Below are positions 9,549 to 16,972 of a DNA stretch of 64,000 nucleotides, piece by piece. The position numbers and the translations under genes were made by a program. The notes beneath the pieces were generated by a model, which saw only the letters and a list, made by a program, of their open reading frames with translations, was not told the DNA's origin and made no database searches. How positions within the stretch are numbered: position 1 is the first letter of the stretch; every line of letters begins with the position of its first letter. Source of the DNA: Opitutaceae bacterium (lineage in GTDB: Bacteria > Verrucomicrobiota > Verrucomicrobiia > Opitutales > Opitutaceae); contig JACSRI010000164.1 of assembly GCA_014879845.1 (NCBI GenBank), positions 1 through 64,000 of the forward strand, written 5' to 3'.

Positions 9549-9874
9549 GCGGACACGCTGCCAGAAACGAGACACCGAGACACGCCCGGGACGCGCGACA
9601 AGGGGGCCGGGAAAGTGGGGGAATGCGTTCACGTGCACGAAAGGACGTCGGGGAGTCGGCATTTGTTTCACCGTGAAACAAAGAAATCAAGTCCGATGTT
9701 TCAGGCCCCGGACCGACGACTGTTTCAAAGCCCGACGTCGCGGGTGGCGCGAATGATGGAAACCCTCACTCCACCCGCACCCCAAGAGGGTTCACCTTAT
9801 TTCATGTTTTCTCTCGACAGTTTCACGCTCGATCTTCACGGTCGATTTCCACCACCACTCGGTCCGTCACCGCC
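9549..9874. promoter_or_regulatory. Divergent regulatory region between glycosidase operon and LacI regulator
   Basis: 326 bp with no convincing gene. The middle is AT-richer than its surroundings and carries the 21-bp palindrome at 9662-9682. Several unpaired GTTTCA half-sites follow (about 9698, 9721 and 9830), plus the decamer TTATTTCATG at 9797-9806, which recurs at 34235-34244 upstream of the TonB receptor gene. It must contain promoters for both directions; I could not place convincing -35/-10 pairs here. Confidence 0.6.
9662..9682. promoter_or_regulatory. Palindromic operator, LacI-family type
   Basis: Arms TTTGTTTCAC (9662-9671) and GTGAAACAAA (9673-9682) are perfect reverse complements around one base. 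The TTTCAC/GTGAAA core matches the general style of LacI-family operators. It lies 114 bp upstream of the MGH1-like start and 192 bp upstream of the LacI-type gene, so autoregulation plus control of the glycosidase operon is the simplest reading. Which protein binds is inferred from proximity. Confidence 0.65.
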
Positions 9875-10969
9875 ATGCCCTCCCCTGCCAAGATAACCAT
9901 CGTCGATGTCGCCCGCGCCGCCGGCGTCGCCGTCGGCACCGTTTCGCGCGTCTTCAACAATGCCGCCGATGTGAACGCCGCGATCCGCCTGCGCGTCCTG
10001 GAGAAGGCGCGTGAGCTCAACTACACCCGGCTGCGCCAGCGACGCGCGCGAGCGGCGGCGAGCGACAACGGCGTCACGCTGCCGCCCGGCGCCGCGATCG
10101 GGGCGGTGTTTTTCGGCATGGAGGACACGCTCGTGCAGTTGCCGGTGGTGAGCGCCGGGCTGCAGGGCATCGAGAGCACGCTCTCCGCCCACGGTCGCAG
10201 CCTGATGATCGCGAACATCCCCGTCGGCGACCGCGTGCCGCCCTTCTTACGCGACGGCTCGGTCGCGGGCGTGCTGCTCAAGGGCCCGAACCAGGGCCTG
10301 CTCCCCTCGCCTTCGGAAAACGACCTGGTGCGGGCGATCCTCGCCGTGCCGCACGTATGGCTCATGGGACGGCCGGCCAACGCCACGGGCGATCACTGCA
10401 ATTTCGATACGAGCACCGCGGGCCGACTCGCGGTGGAGCACCTGCACGCCAAGGGTCACCGTCGCGTCGCGTTCTTCAATCCCAAGCCCGGCCAGATCCA
10501 GTTCGAGCGCGTGAAGGCCTCGTTTATCGCCAACGCCTCGCGGCTCGACATGACGTGGTCGCTCCTCGAGGCCGAACCCGCGCCGACCCTCGCGTGGCCG
10601 CTGCCCGCCATCACGAACCAGGACAAGGTCGACTCGCTCGTGGACCGCTGGGCGGCGACTCCGCGCGCAAGCCGGCCGACCGCGTTTTTCGTGCCTTCGG
10701 ACCGCACCGCGGTGCAGCTCTACTCGTCCCTCGCCCATCGCGGCCTCACGGTCGGCAAGGACGTGAGCATGGTCTCGTGCAACAACGAGCGTTCACTCCT
10801 CTCCAACCTGCATCCCGGGCTGACCTCGATCGACATCCACGCCGACTTCATCGGCCGCCGGGCCGTCGACCAGCTGCTCTGGCGCATCGCCCACCCGATG
10901 GAGCCCAACACGGTGCAACTGCTCGCCGAGCCCACGCTGGTCGAGCGCGCGTCCGTCGCGACGCTCTGA
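9875..10969 (+). CDS. LacI-family transcriptional regulator
   Basis: 364 residues. The N-terminal helix-turn-helix is intact: ITIVDVARAAGVAVGTVSRV at about 7-26, followed by the hinge-helix region near residue 50. The remainder is a periplasmic-binding-protein-like sensor domain (LacI/PurR type 3), with GRLAVEHLHAKGHRRVAF and the C-terminal DFIGRRAVDQLLWRI region. Members bind a sugar or sugar acid and release operator DNA. It is the first gene of the plus-strand catabolic operon and faces the glycosidase operon, with a strong palindrome in between. It likely reports breakdown products of the glycan to both operons. Confidence 0.93.
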   Translation: MPSPAKITIVDVARAAGVAVGTVSRVFNNAADVNAAIRLRVLEKARELNYTRLRQRRARAAASDNGVTLPPGAAIGAVFFGMEDTLVQLPVVSAGLQGIESTLSAHGRSLMIANIPVGDRVPPFLRDGSVAGVLLKGPNQGLLPSPSENDLVRAILAVPHVWLMGRPANATGDHCNFDTSTAGRLAVEHLHAKGHRRVAFFNPKPGQIQFERVKASFIANASRLDMTWSLLEAEPAPTLAWPLPAITNQDKVDSLVDRWAATPRASRPTAFFVPSDRTAVQLYSSLAHRGLTVGKDVSMVSCNNERSLLSNLHPGLTSIDIHADFIGRRAVDQLLWRIAHPMEPNTVQLLAEPTLVERASVATL

Positions 10970-11010
10970 TCGCCGCGCCAGCCTGAAGCCCCGAGCCGCC
11001 CGCCGTCGCC

Positions 11011-12573
11011 GTGCTCCGCCCCATCGACTACGTCGTCATCGCCCTCTACGGCACGGTGATCGCGGCCATCAGCCTCGCCTTCTCGCGGCGGCAAAAGACC
11101 GCGGCCGAGTATTTCGTGGCCAGCCGCTCGATGCCCGCCTGGGCCGTCGCCATGGCGATGATGGCCGCGCTGATCAGCAGCAACACGCTCGTCGGCCATC
11201 CGGCCACGGTCTTCCAGAAGGGCATGATCCTCTTCCTCGGGAGCCTGACGCTGCCTCTCGTATTGATATTCGTGGCACGCGTGATCGTGCCCTTCTACCG
11301 CAATGTCGTCGGGATGAGCGCCTACGAGTATCTCGGGGCGCGCTTCGGCATCGGCGGCCGGCTCTACGCGTCGGGATGTTTCATCGCCGACCGGCTCTTC
11401 GACGTCGGCGTGACGATGCTGACCACGGCCGTGCCCATCTGCGTGATCGCCGGCTGGAGACTGGAGGATCGGCTGCAGCAGGTGATCCTCGTCTTCGCGG
11501 GATTCACCGTGGTCTACACCGTGATCGGCGGAATGAAGGCCGTGGTGTGGACGAGCGTGGTGCAGGGGTTTGTCTTCGTCGGCGCGGCCGCGATCATCGC
11601 CGCACGCCTCCTCTTTGCCCCCGAATGCGGGGCGCCGGGCGCCGTGGTGACCGCAGCCTGGGAGGCCGGCAGGTTTTCGCTGGGCAACTTCGACTTTACC
11701 TGGCGCTCGCTCGTCGATCCCGCGCTCACGACGCAGTGGCTGATCATCCTCGCCTACACGGCGAACTGGGCGCGCCGTTACATCGCCGACCAGCATATGG
11801 TCCAGCGTTACCTCATCGCGCGCACCGACCGCGACGCCTCGCGCGGTGCCCTTTGGAACGGGCTGATCTGCGTGCCCGTGTGGGGCATCTTCATGGTCAT
11901 CGGCGCGTGCCTCTACGGCTACTATGCGACCAGCGGTGCGCCACCGCCGGCGGTGAGCGACGAGGTGATGCCGCATTTCATCGTGCACCACCTGCCCGCC
12001 GGGATCGTCGGCCTGATGGCGGCCGCGATTCTCGCTGCATCGATGTCGTCGGTCAGCCCGGACCTCAACAGCATCGCCACCGCGTTCACGGCCGACCTCG
12101 CCGGATACCTCCGCCCCGACATGAGCGACCGCACGCGCCTGCTCGTCGGTCGCGCCGCCGTGGCTGGCGCCGGCGCGCTCGCCACGCTCGTCGCCCTGGT
12201 GATGGCGCCCAAGGGCGGCGCCGCCACGATCATGGAGCGCGCCGTCACGGTCGCTGCGATCCTCTCCGGCGGCATGCTCGGGCTGTTTTTCCTCGGCTTC
12301 TTCACGCGCAGGGCCACGCGCCAGGGCTGCTATGCCGGCCTCGCCGCATGCGCTGTATTCACGGCGTGGGGAACACTCACGGAGCCGACGCGCCGCACCC
12401 TCGACCTCGGGTTCAACTTCGGGATGAACCCGATCCTCATCGGCCTGCTCGGCCACGTGATCGTGTTCGTGGTCGGCTATACCGCCAGCCGCCTCTTCGG
12501 CGGCTACGTCCCGCCCAATGTCGATCAGCTCACCTTTCGCCGCCAGCCGCACGGCGCCTCCCCAGGTGCCTGA
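11011..12573 (+). CDS. Sodium:solute symporter family transporter
   Basis: A 520-residue integral membrane protein with about 13 hydrophobic helices. The opening IDYVVIALYGTVIAAISLAF, the loop RRQKTAAEYFVASRSMPAW and VYTVIGGMKAVVWTSVVQG are SSS-family hallmarks (Na+-coupled uptake of sugars, sugar acids, sialic acid and others). It starts at a GTG 41 bp after the regulator stop. It probably carries the substrate of the downstream aldolase/kinase/dehydrogenase genes into the cytoplasm. It is distinct from the partial symporter at 1-591, so the locus has at least two such porters. Confidence 0.92.
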   Translation: MLRPIDYVVIALYGTVIAAISLAFSRRQKTAAEYFVASRSMPAWAVAMAMMAALISSNTLVGHPATVFQKGMILFLGSLTLPLVLIFVARVIVPFYRNVVGMSAYEYLGARFGIGGRLYASGCFIADRLFDVGVTMLTTAVPICVIAGWRLEDRLQQVILVFAGFTVVYTVIGGMKAVVWTSVVQGFVFVGAAAIIAARLLFAPECGAPGAVVTAAWEAGRFSLGNFDFTWRSLVDPALTTQWLIILAYTANWARRYIADQHMVQRYLIARTDRDASRGALWNGLICVPVWGIFMVIGACLYGYYATSGAPPPAVSDEVMPHFIVHHLPAGIVGLMAAAILAASMSSVSPDLNSIATAFTADLAGYLRPDMSDRTRLLVGRAAVAGAGALATLVALVMAPKGGAATIMERAVTVAAILSGGMLGLFFLGFFTRRATRQGCYAGLAACAVFTAWGTLTEPTRRTLDLGFNFGMNPILIGLLGHVIVFVVGYTASRLFGGYVPPNVDQLTFRRQPHGASPGA

Positions 12574-12613
12574 CCGCACACGTTCGCCGTCCGCACAATC
12601 GAAAGCCTCTACC

Positions 12614-13774
12614 GTGTCCCTCGCCACCATCCGCACCCTCACCCTGCTGCAGCCCGAGCGCATCGTCTTCGGCTCCGGCTGCGCGCTCGAGTGCGCAGCC
12701 GAGATCCAGCGCCTCGGCCTGCGCCGCGTGCTCCTGGTGACCAATCCGCCCATCGTGCCGCTCGCACAGCCGCTGGTCGACCGCCTGCGCACGGAAGGCG
12801 CGACCGTGACGATCGTGACCGACGTGCCGGCGGAGCCCGGTGTCGCGGCCTTCGCGGCGCGACTGGCCGATGCCGATGCACTCGATCTCGACGCCGTGAT
12901 CGGCTTCGGCGGCGGCAGCGTGCTCGACATCGCCAAGCTGCTCGCTGCCTACCACCGCACCGGCTGGAAGGTGCGCGAACACTTCGGCATCGGCCTGCTG
13001 CCGGGCCGATCGCTCAAGCTCTTCTGCCTGCCCACGACCGCGGGCACAGGCAGCGAGGTTTCACCGAACGCCATCCTCCTCGACGAGGCCGAGCAGTTGA
13101 AGAAGGGCGTGGTCAGCCCGTGGCTGCTCGCCGACGGTGCGTTTGTCGACCCGGCCCTCACGCTCACCGTACCACCGGGCCTCACCGCGGCGACGGGCAT
13201 CGACGCGCTCACGCATTGCATCGAGGCCTATGCGAACAAGTTCGCCCATCCGATCGTCGACCTCTACGCGCTCGAGGGCGTGCGTCTCATCGGCGCCCAC
13301 ATCGCGCGCGCCGTCGCCGACGGACGCGATCTCGAGGCGCGCAGCGCGGTCGCGCTCGGCAGCCTCTACGGCGGGCTCTGTCTCGGACCGGTCAATACCG
13401 CCGCCGTGCACGCGCTGGCCTACCCGCTCGGCGGGGAGTTTCACATCCCGCACGGTCTCTCGAACGCCCTGCTCCTTCCGCACGTGCTGCGGTTCAACCT
13501 GCCGGCCGCGCCCGAGCGCTACGCCGCCATCGCGCGCGCGCTCGGCGTGCCGGCGGGCGGCAGTGATGCCGCGACCGCCGCCCGCGGGATCGACCGGCTC
13601 GCCCAGCTTTGCGCCAAGTGCGGACTGCCGGCCGGCCTGCGCGCGGCAGGCATCCCGGCCGACGCGCTCCCGCGCCTGGCTGTCGCGGCCATGAAAGTCA
13701 CACGCCTCCTCAAGAACAACCCGCGCGACCTCACCGCCGCCGACGCCGAGGCGATCTATCGCGCGGCCTGGTGA
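12614..13774 (+). CDS. Iron-containing alcohol dehydrogenase family protein
   Basis: 386 residues from a GTG at 12614. The frame is open upstream to 12518, but that part overlaps the symporter and is not family-like. The NAD(P)-binding loop GFGGGSVLDIAK lies near 94-105, then PTTAGTGSE. The metal-site pattern is complete: Asp and His four apart in GIDALTHCIEAY, His in VHALAYPLGG and His in HIPHGLSNA. Family members oxidise or reduce hydroxy-aldehydes, hydroxy-acids or maleylacetate. Placed between symporter and aldolase, it probably interconverts a hydroxy/keto group of the imported sugar acid. Confidence 0.9.
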   Translation: MSLATIRTLTLLQPERIVFGSGCALECAAEIQRLGLRRVLLVTNPPIVPLAQPLVDRLRTEGATVTIVTDVPAEPGVAAFAARLADADALDLDAVIGFGGGSVLDIAKLLAAYHRTGWKVREHFGIGLLPGRSLKLFCLPTTAGTGSEVSPNAILLDEAEQLKKGVVSPWLLADGAFVDPALTLTVPPGLTAATGIDALTHCIEAYANKFAHPIVDLYALEGVRLIGAHIARAVADGRDLEARSAVALGSLYGGLCLGPVNTAAVHALAYPLGGEFHIPHGLSNALLLPHVLRFNLPAAPERYAAIARALGVPAGGSDAATAARGIDRLAQLCAKCGLPAGLRAAGIPADALPRLAVAAMKVTRLLKNNPRDLTAADAEAIYRAAW

Positions 13775-13802
13775 GCCGTTCGCCCACAACATCTTTCGCT
13801 CC

Positions 13803-14717
13803 ATGACCACCACCCGGAAATTTCGCGGCACGATCGTGCCCATGGTCACACCGTTCACACCGTCGGGTCAGCTCGACGATGCCGCCGTCGAGCGCATCAC
13901 CGCCCACATCAGCGGCCAGCGCCTCGGCATCTTCGTGCTGGGCACGACGGGCGAGGCGGCATCGATTCCCGGCAGCGAACGCCGCCGTCTCGTCGAGATC
14001 GTCGCCACCGTCACGCGTGGCCGCGTGCCTGTGTTCGCCGGCATCGGCGACAACTGCGTCGGCGATTCGGTGTCCGCGGCGCACGACTACCTGAAGGTCG
14101 GCGCCGATGCCGTCGTCGCACACCTGCCGTCGTACTACACGCTCACGCCGGCCGAGATGCGCGCCTACTTCGAGACGCTGGCGGACGGCATCCACGGCTC
14201 ACTCATCCTCTACAACATCCCGCAGACCACCCACATGTCGCTGCCCATCGACGTGGTCCAGGCGCTCGCCGATCGTCCGACCATCGTCGGCTTCAAGGAT
14301 TCGGAGAACACCGCGGGTCGGCTCGAGCAGGTGGTCACGCGTCTCGGCGGACGCGAGGCTTTCTCGATCTTCATGGGAACATCGTTCCTCTCCGTGGCCG
14401 CGCTGCGATGTGGGTTCGACGGCCTGGTTCCCAGTTCGGGTAACCTCGTGCCGCACTTGTGGCGCGCCCTCGAGGATGCCGCCACCGCCGGACGCTGGAC
14501 CGAGGCCGAGGCGCTCCAGGCTCGACTCGACCTCGTTGCCCGTGCCTTCCAGCGCGGCCGCACGCTCGGCCAATCGCTCGGCGCGCTTAAGGCCGCGATG
14601 AGCGCGCGCGGCCTGTGTGGCCCCACCCTCCACCCGCCCCTGCTGACGCTGGACGAATCGACCTGTTCGGCCATCGTTGCCGAAGTGGCCGCCCTCGGAG
14701 AAACACCTCCGGGTTGA
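13803..14717 (+). CDS. Dihydrodipicolinate synthase family aldolase (second copy)
   Basis: 304 residues with the full class I aldolase signature: GTTGEA at 47-52, Tyr137 in YNIP and the Schiff-base Lys165 in GFKDSENT. These fall at exactly the same residue numbers as in the aldolase at 622-1566, but the two proteins are clearly diverged. The reaction is expected to be reversible cleavage of a 2-keto-3-deoxy (or similar) acid to pyruvate. It lies 28 bp after the alcohol dehydrogenase and 21 bp before the DUF1537 kinase. Catabolic context argues against lysine biosynthesis. Confidence 0.88.
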   Translation: MTTTRKFRGTIVPMVTPFTPSGQLDDAAVERITAHISGQRLGIFVLGTTGEAASIPGSERRRLVEIVATVTRGRVPVFAGIGDNCVGDSVSAAHDYLKVGADAVVAHLPSYYTLTPAEMRAYFETLADGIHGSLILYNIPQTTHMSLPIDVVQALADRPTIVGFKDSENTAGRLEQVVTRLGGREAFSIFMGTSFLSVAALRCGFDGLVPSSGNLVPHLWRALEDAATAGRWTEAEALQARLDLVARAFQRGRTLGQSLGALKAAMSARGLCGPTLHPPLLTLDESTCSAIVAEVAALGETPPG

Positions 14718-14738
14718 CGCCCGTCACCCTGTCGCCCC

Positions 14739-15968
14739 GTGACACCCCGCACGTCCATCGTCATCCTCGCCGACGATCTGACCGGCGCAGCCGAGATCGC
14801 GGCGGCGGCTTGGACGCGTGGCCTCGGCGCGGTCGTGGCCACCGGCACCGTCCGCAGCCGCGTCGAGGGCGAGGTGGTCGTGCACGACACGGACTCGCGC
14901 CTCCTCCAGCCCGCCGACGCTGCGCGCAAGATCGTCTCCGTCGCCGCGCGCTGCCGCATCGCGGAGGCGCGGCTCTCCGGCGCCCTAGTGCTGAAGAAAA
15001 CCGACTCGGTGCTGCGCGGCCCCGTCCTGGCTGAAGTCGACACGCTCTCGGCGATCTCGCACCACGCGCGCGTTCTCCTCGTGCCGGGCAATCCACGCCT
15101 GGGCCGCGTGATCCGCGACGGCCGCTTCTATGTCGGCGGTGAGCCGATCGACCGGTCCGTCTTCCGGCACGACCCCCATCATCCTGCCCGCTCCTCGTCG
15201 GTCGCCGACCTGCTCGGTCCGCCGCGCCGCGGCCCGATCCATTTCCGCAAGCTCGGCGAGCCGCTGCCACCCACCGGCGTGATCGTCGGCGAGGCGGCCA
15301 CGCTCGAGGACATCGCACGCTGGGCGTCGTGCGTCGATGGAGACACCCTGGCCGCCGGCAGCTCGGTCTTCCTCGAGGCGGTGCTCGAGGCGCGAGGCCA
15401 CGCTCCGCGCGCGCCTGCGCCCGCGCCTCGCGCGACGACCGGCGTGTTGATCGCTTCAGGGACGAGCGCAGACACGACACGCGCGACGCTGGCCACCCTG
15501 CCCCGAGACGCGATCGCGGCGTTTGCCATGCCAGAAGCCTGCGCGCTCTCCTCGGGTCCCGAGGCCGCCAGGGCCATCGACCGCTGGGCGGCCGAGTTGC
15601 TCGGCGCGCTCGCCTCGCGCGGCCGTGCGGTCGCGCTCCCACCCGGAACCAACCTCGCCGACCCGGCCTCCTCCGGCCGCATCCGCGCCGCCTTCGCCGC
15701 CATGATCGACCAGTTGCACGGCGTGCAGGCGTTCACGCATCTCGTCCTCGAGGGCGGCGCGACCGCCGCGATGGTCATCCATATGCTGCGATGGAACGTG
15801 CTCGAGGTCGCCGGCGAGCCCGCCCCCGGCGTGGCCACCCTGCGGCCGCGGCAGGACCCCGCGTTTCACGTCACGCTCAAGCCCGGCACGTATCCCTGGC
15901 CCAAACACTGGTGGGAACCGCTCACCGGCGCCGGGACTTCCACATCGCCGTCAACCACCTCGTCGTGA
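14739..15968 (+). CDS. Four-carbon acid sugar kinase family protein (DUF1537)
   Basis: 409 residues from a GTG. The N-terminal ILADDLTGAAEIAAAAWTRG is the hallmark of DUF1537 N-terminal domains, followed by KKTDSVLRGPV. The C-terminal half has the nucleotide-binding region (VLIASGTSADTTRATL, then LVLEGGATAAMVI). Characterised members phosphorylate threonate, erythronate or related acids at the terminal hydroxyl; others act on 3-oxo-isoapionate in apiose breakdown. The stop overlaps the next start (TGATG). Pairing with a PdxA-type dehydrogenase is the arrangement known from D-threonate catabolism. Confidence 0.88.
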   Translation: MTPRTSIVILADDLTGAAEIAAAAWTRGLGAVVATGTVRSRVEGEVVVHDTDSRLLQPADAARKIVSVAARCRIAEARLSGALVLKKTDSVLRGPVLAEVDTLSAISHHARVLLVPGNPRLGRVIRDGRFYVGGEPIDRSVFRHDPHHPARSSSVADLLGPPRRGPIHFRKLGEPLPPTGVIVGEAATLEDIARWASCVDGDTLAAGSSVFLEAVLEARGHAPRAPAPAPRATTGVLIASGTSADTTRATLATLPRDAIAAFAMPEACALSSGPEAARAIDRWAAELLGALASRGRAVALPPGTNLADPASSGRIRAAFAAMIDQLHGVQAFTHLVLEGGATAAMVIHMLRWNVLEVAGEPAPGVATLRPRQDPAFHVTLKPGTYPWPKHWWEPLTGAGTSTSPSTTSS

Positions 15969-16972
15969 TGCCCGCCCAGCTCCCGCTCCTCGCCATCACC
16001 GCCGGCGATCCCGCCGGCACCGGCCCCGAACTGATCGTGCGCGCACTCACCCTGCCCGAGGTGCGGTCCATATGCCGACCCCTCGTCGTGGGCGACGCCG
16101 CCGTGCTCGAGCGTGCGCTCGGCTTCACGGGCGTGCGCCTCGGTATCCGCGCGATAGCGACGCCAGCGGACGCGACGTTCGCACCCGACACGATCGACGT
16201 GCTCGACCTGCGCCTCGTCGACATCGCGAGACTCCCGGTCGGCCGGGTCGACGCCGCCGCCGGGCACGCCGCGACGGTGTACGTGAAGACCGCCGCCGCA
16301 CTCGCCCTCGCCGGCGAGATCGGGGCGATCGTCACCTCCGCGCTCAACAAGGAGGCGATGAACCTCGCCGGCCACCACTTCGACGGCCACACCGGCCTGC
16401 TCGCCGAGGTGTGCGGGGCGCCGGGTGCGACGATGATGCTGGTCGCCGACACGCTGCGCGTGAGCCACGTCTCCACCCATGTGCCGCTGCGCGTCGCGAT
16501 CGATCGCGTGCGCCCCGAGCGCATCATCAAGGTGCTGCGACTCACGCACGACGCCATCCGCCGCCTCGGTATCGAGCGACCGCGCCTTGCCGTGGCTGGC
16601 CTCAATCCACACGCCGGTGAGAACGGGCTCTTCGGCGACGAGGAGCAAAAATACATCACCCCTGCCGTCGCCCAGGCCCGAGGCCTCGGCCTCGACGTGC
16701 ATGGTCCATTCGCCGGCGACACGATCTTCTTCCGCACGCTGCAGGGCGAGTTCGACGGCGCCGTCGCGATGTATCACGACCAGGGGCACGTCGCCGCCAA
16801 GATGCTCGGCATCTGGCGCGGGGTGAACGTCACGCTCGGGCTGCCCATCATCCGCACCTCGGTCGAGCATGGCACCGACTTCGCCCACGCGGGCACCGGA
16901 CAGGGCGATCCGCGCAGCCTCATCGAAGCCATCAAACTCGCGGCCACCATGGCCCGGACTCGAACGGAATGA
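15968..16972 (+). CDS. PdxA-family 4-phosphate acid dehydrogenase (PdxA2-like)
   Basis: 334 residues beginning AITAGDPAGTGPEL, the PdxA-family opening. HFDGHTGLLAE and AMYHDQGHVAAKM carry the family's metal-site histidines, and GTDFAHAGTGQGDPRSL is near the end. PdxA proper acts in vitamin B6 synthesis; PdxA2 paralogues next to DUF1537 kinases oxidise 4-phospho-D-threonate and give dihydroxyacetone phosphate. Immediate overlap with the kinase gene favours the catabolic role. The ATG at 15968 gives the family's normal N-terminus; the longer open frame upstream is the kinase gene read in another frame. The stop TGA lies in the left end of the repeat at 16970. Confidence 0.88.
   Translation: MPAQLPLLAITAGDPAGTGPELIVRALTLPEVRSICRPLVVGDAAVLERALGFTGVRLGIRAIATPADATFAPDTIDVLDLRLVDIARLPVGRVDAAAGHAATVYVKTAAALALAGEIGAIVTSALNKEAMNLAGHHFDGHTGLLAEVCGAPGATMMLVADTLRVSHVSTHVPLRVAIDRVRPERIIKVLRLTHDAIRRLGIERPRLAVAGLNPHAGENGLFGDEEQKYITPAVAQARGLGLDVHGPFAGDTIFFRTLQGEFDGAVAMYHDQGHVAAKMLGIWRGVNVTLGLPIIRTSVEHGTDFAHAGTGQGDPRSLIEAIKLAATMARTRTE

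Noticed and set aside
13803..14717. Lysine-biosynthesis dapA
   Set aside because: It sits in a sugar-acid operon with symporter and kinase, and a second paralogue is present; no other lysine gene is nearby.
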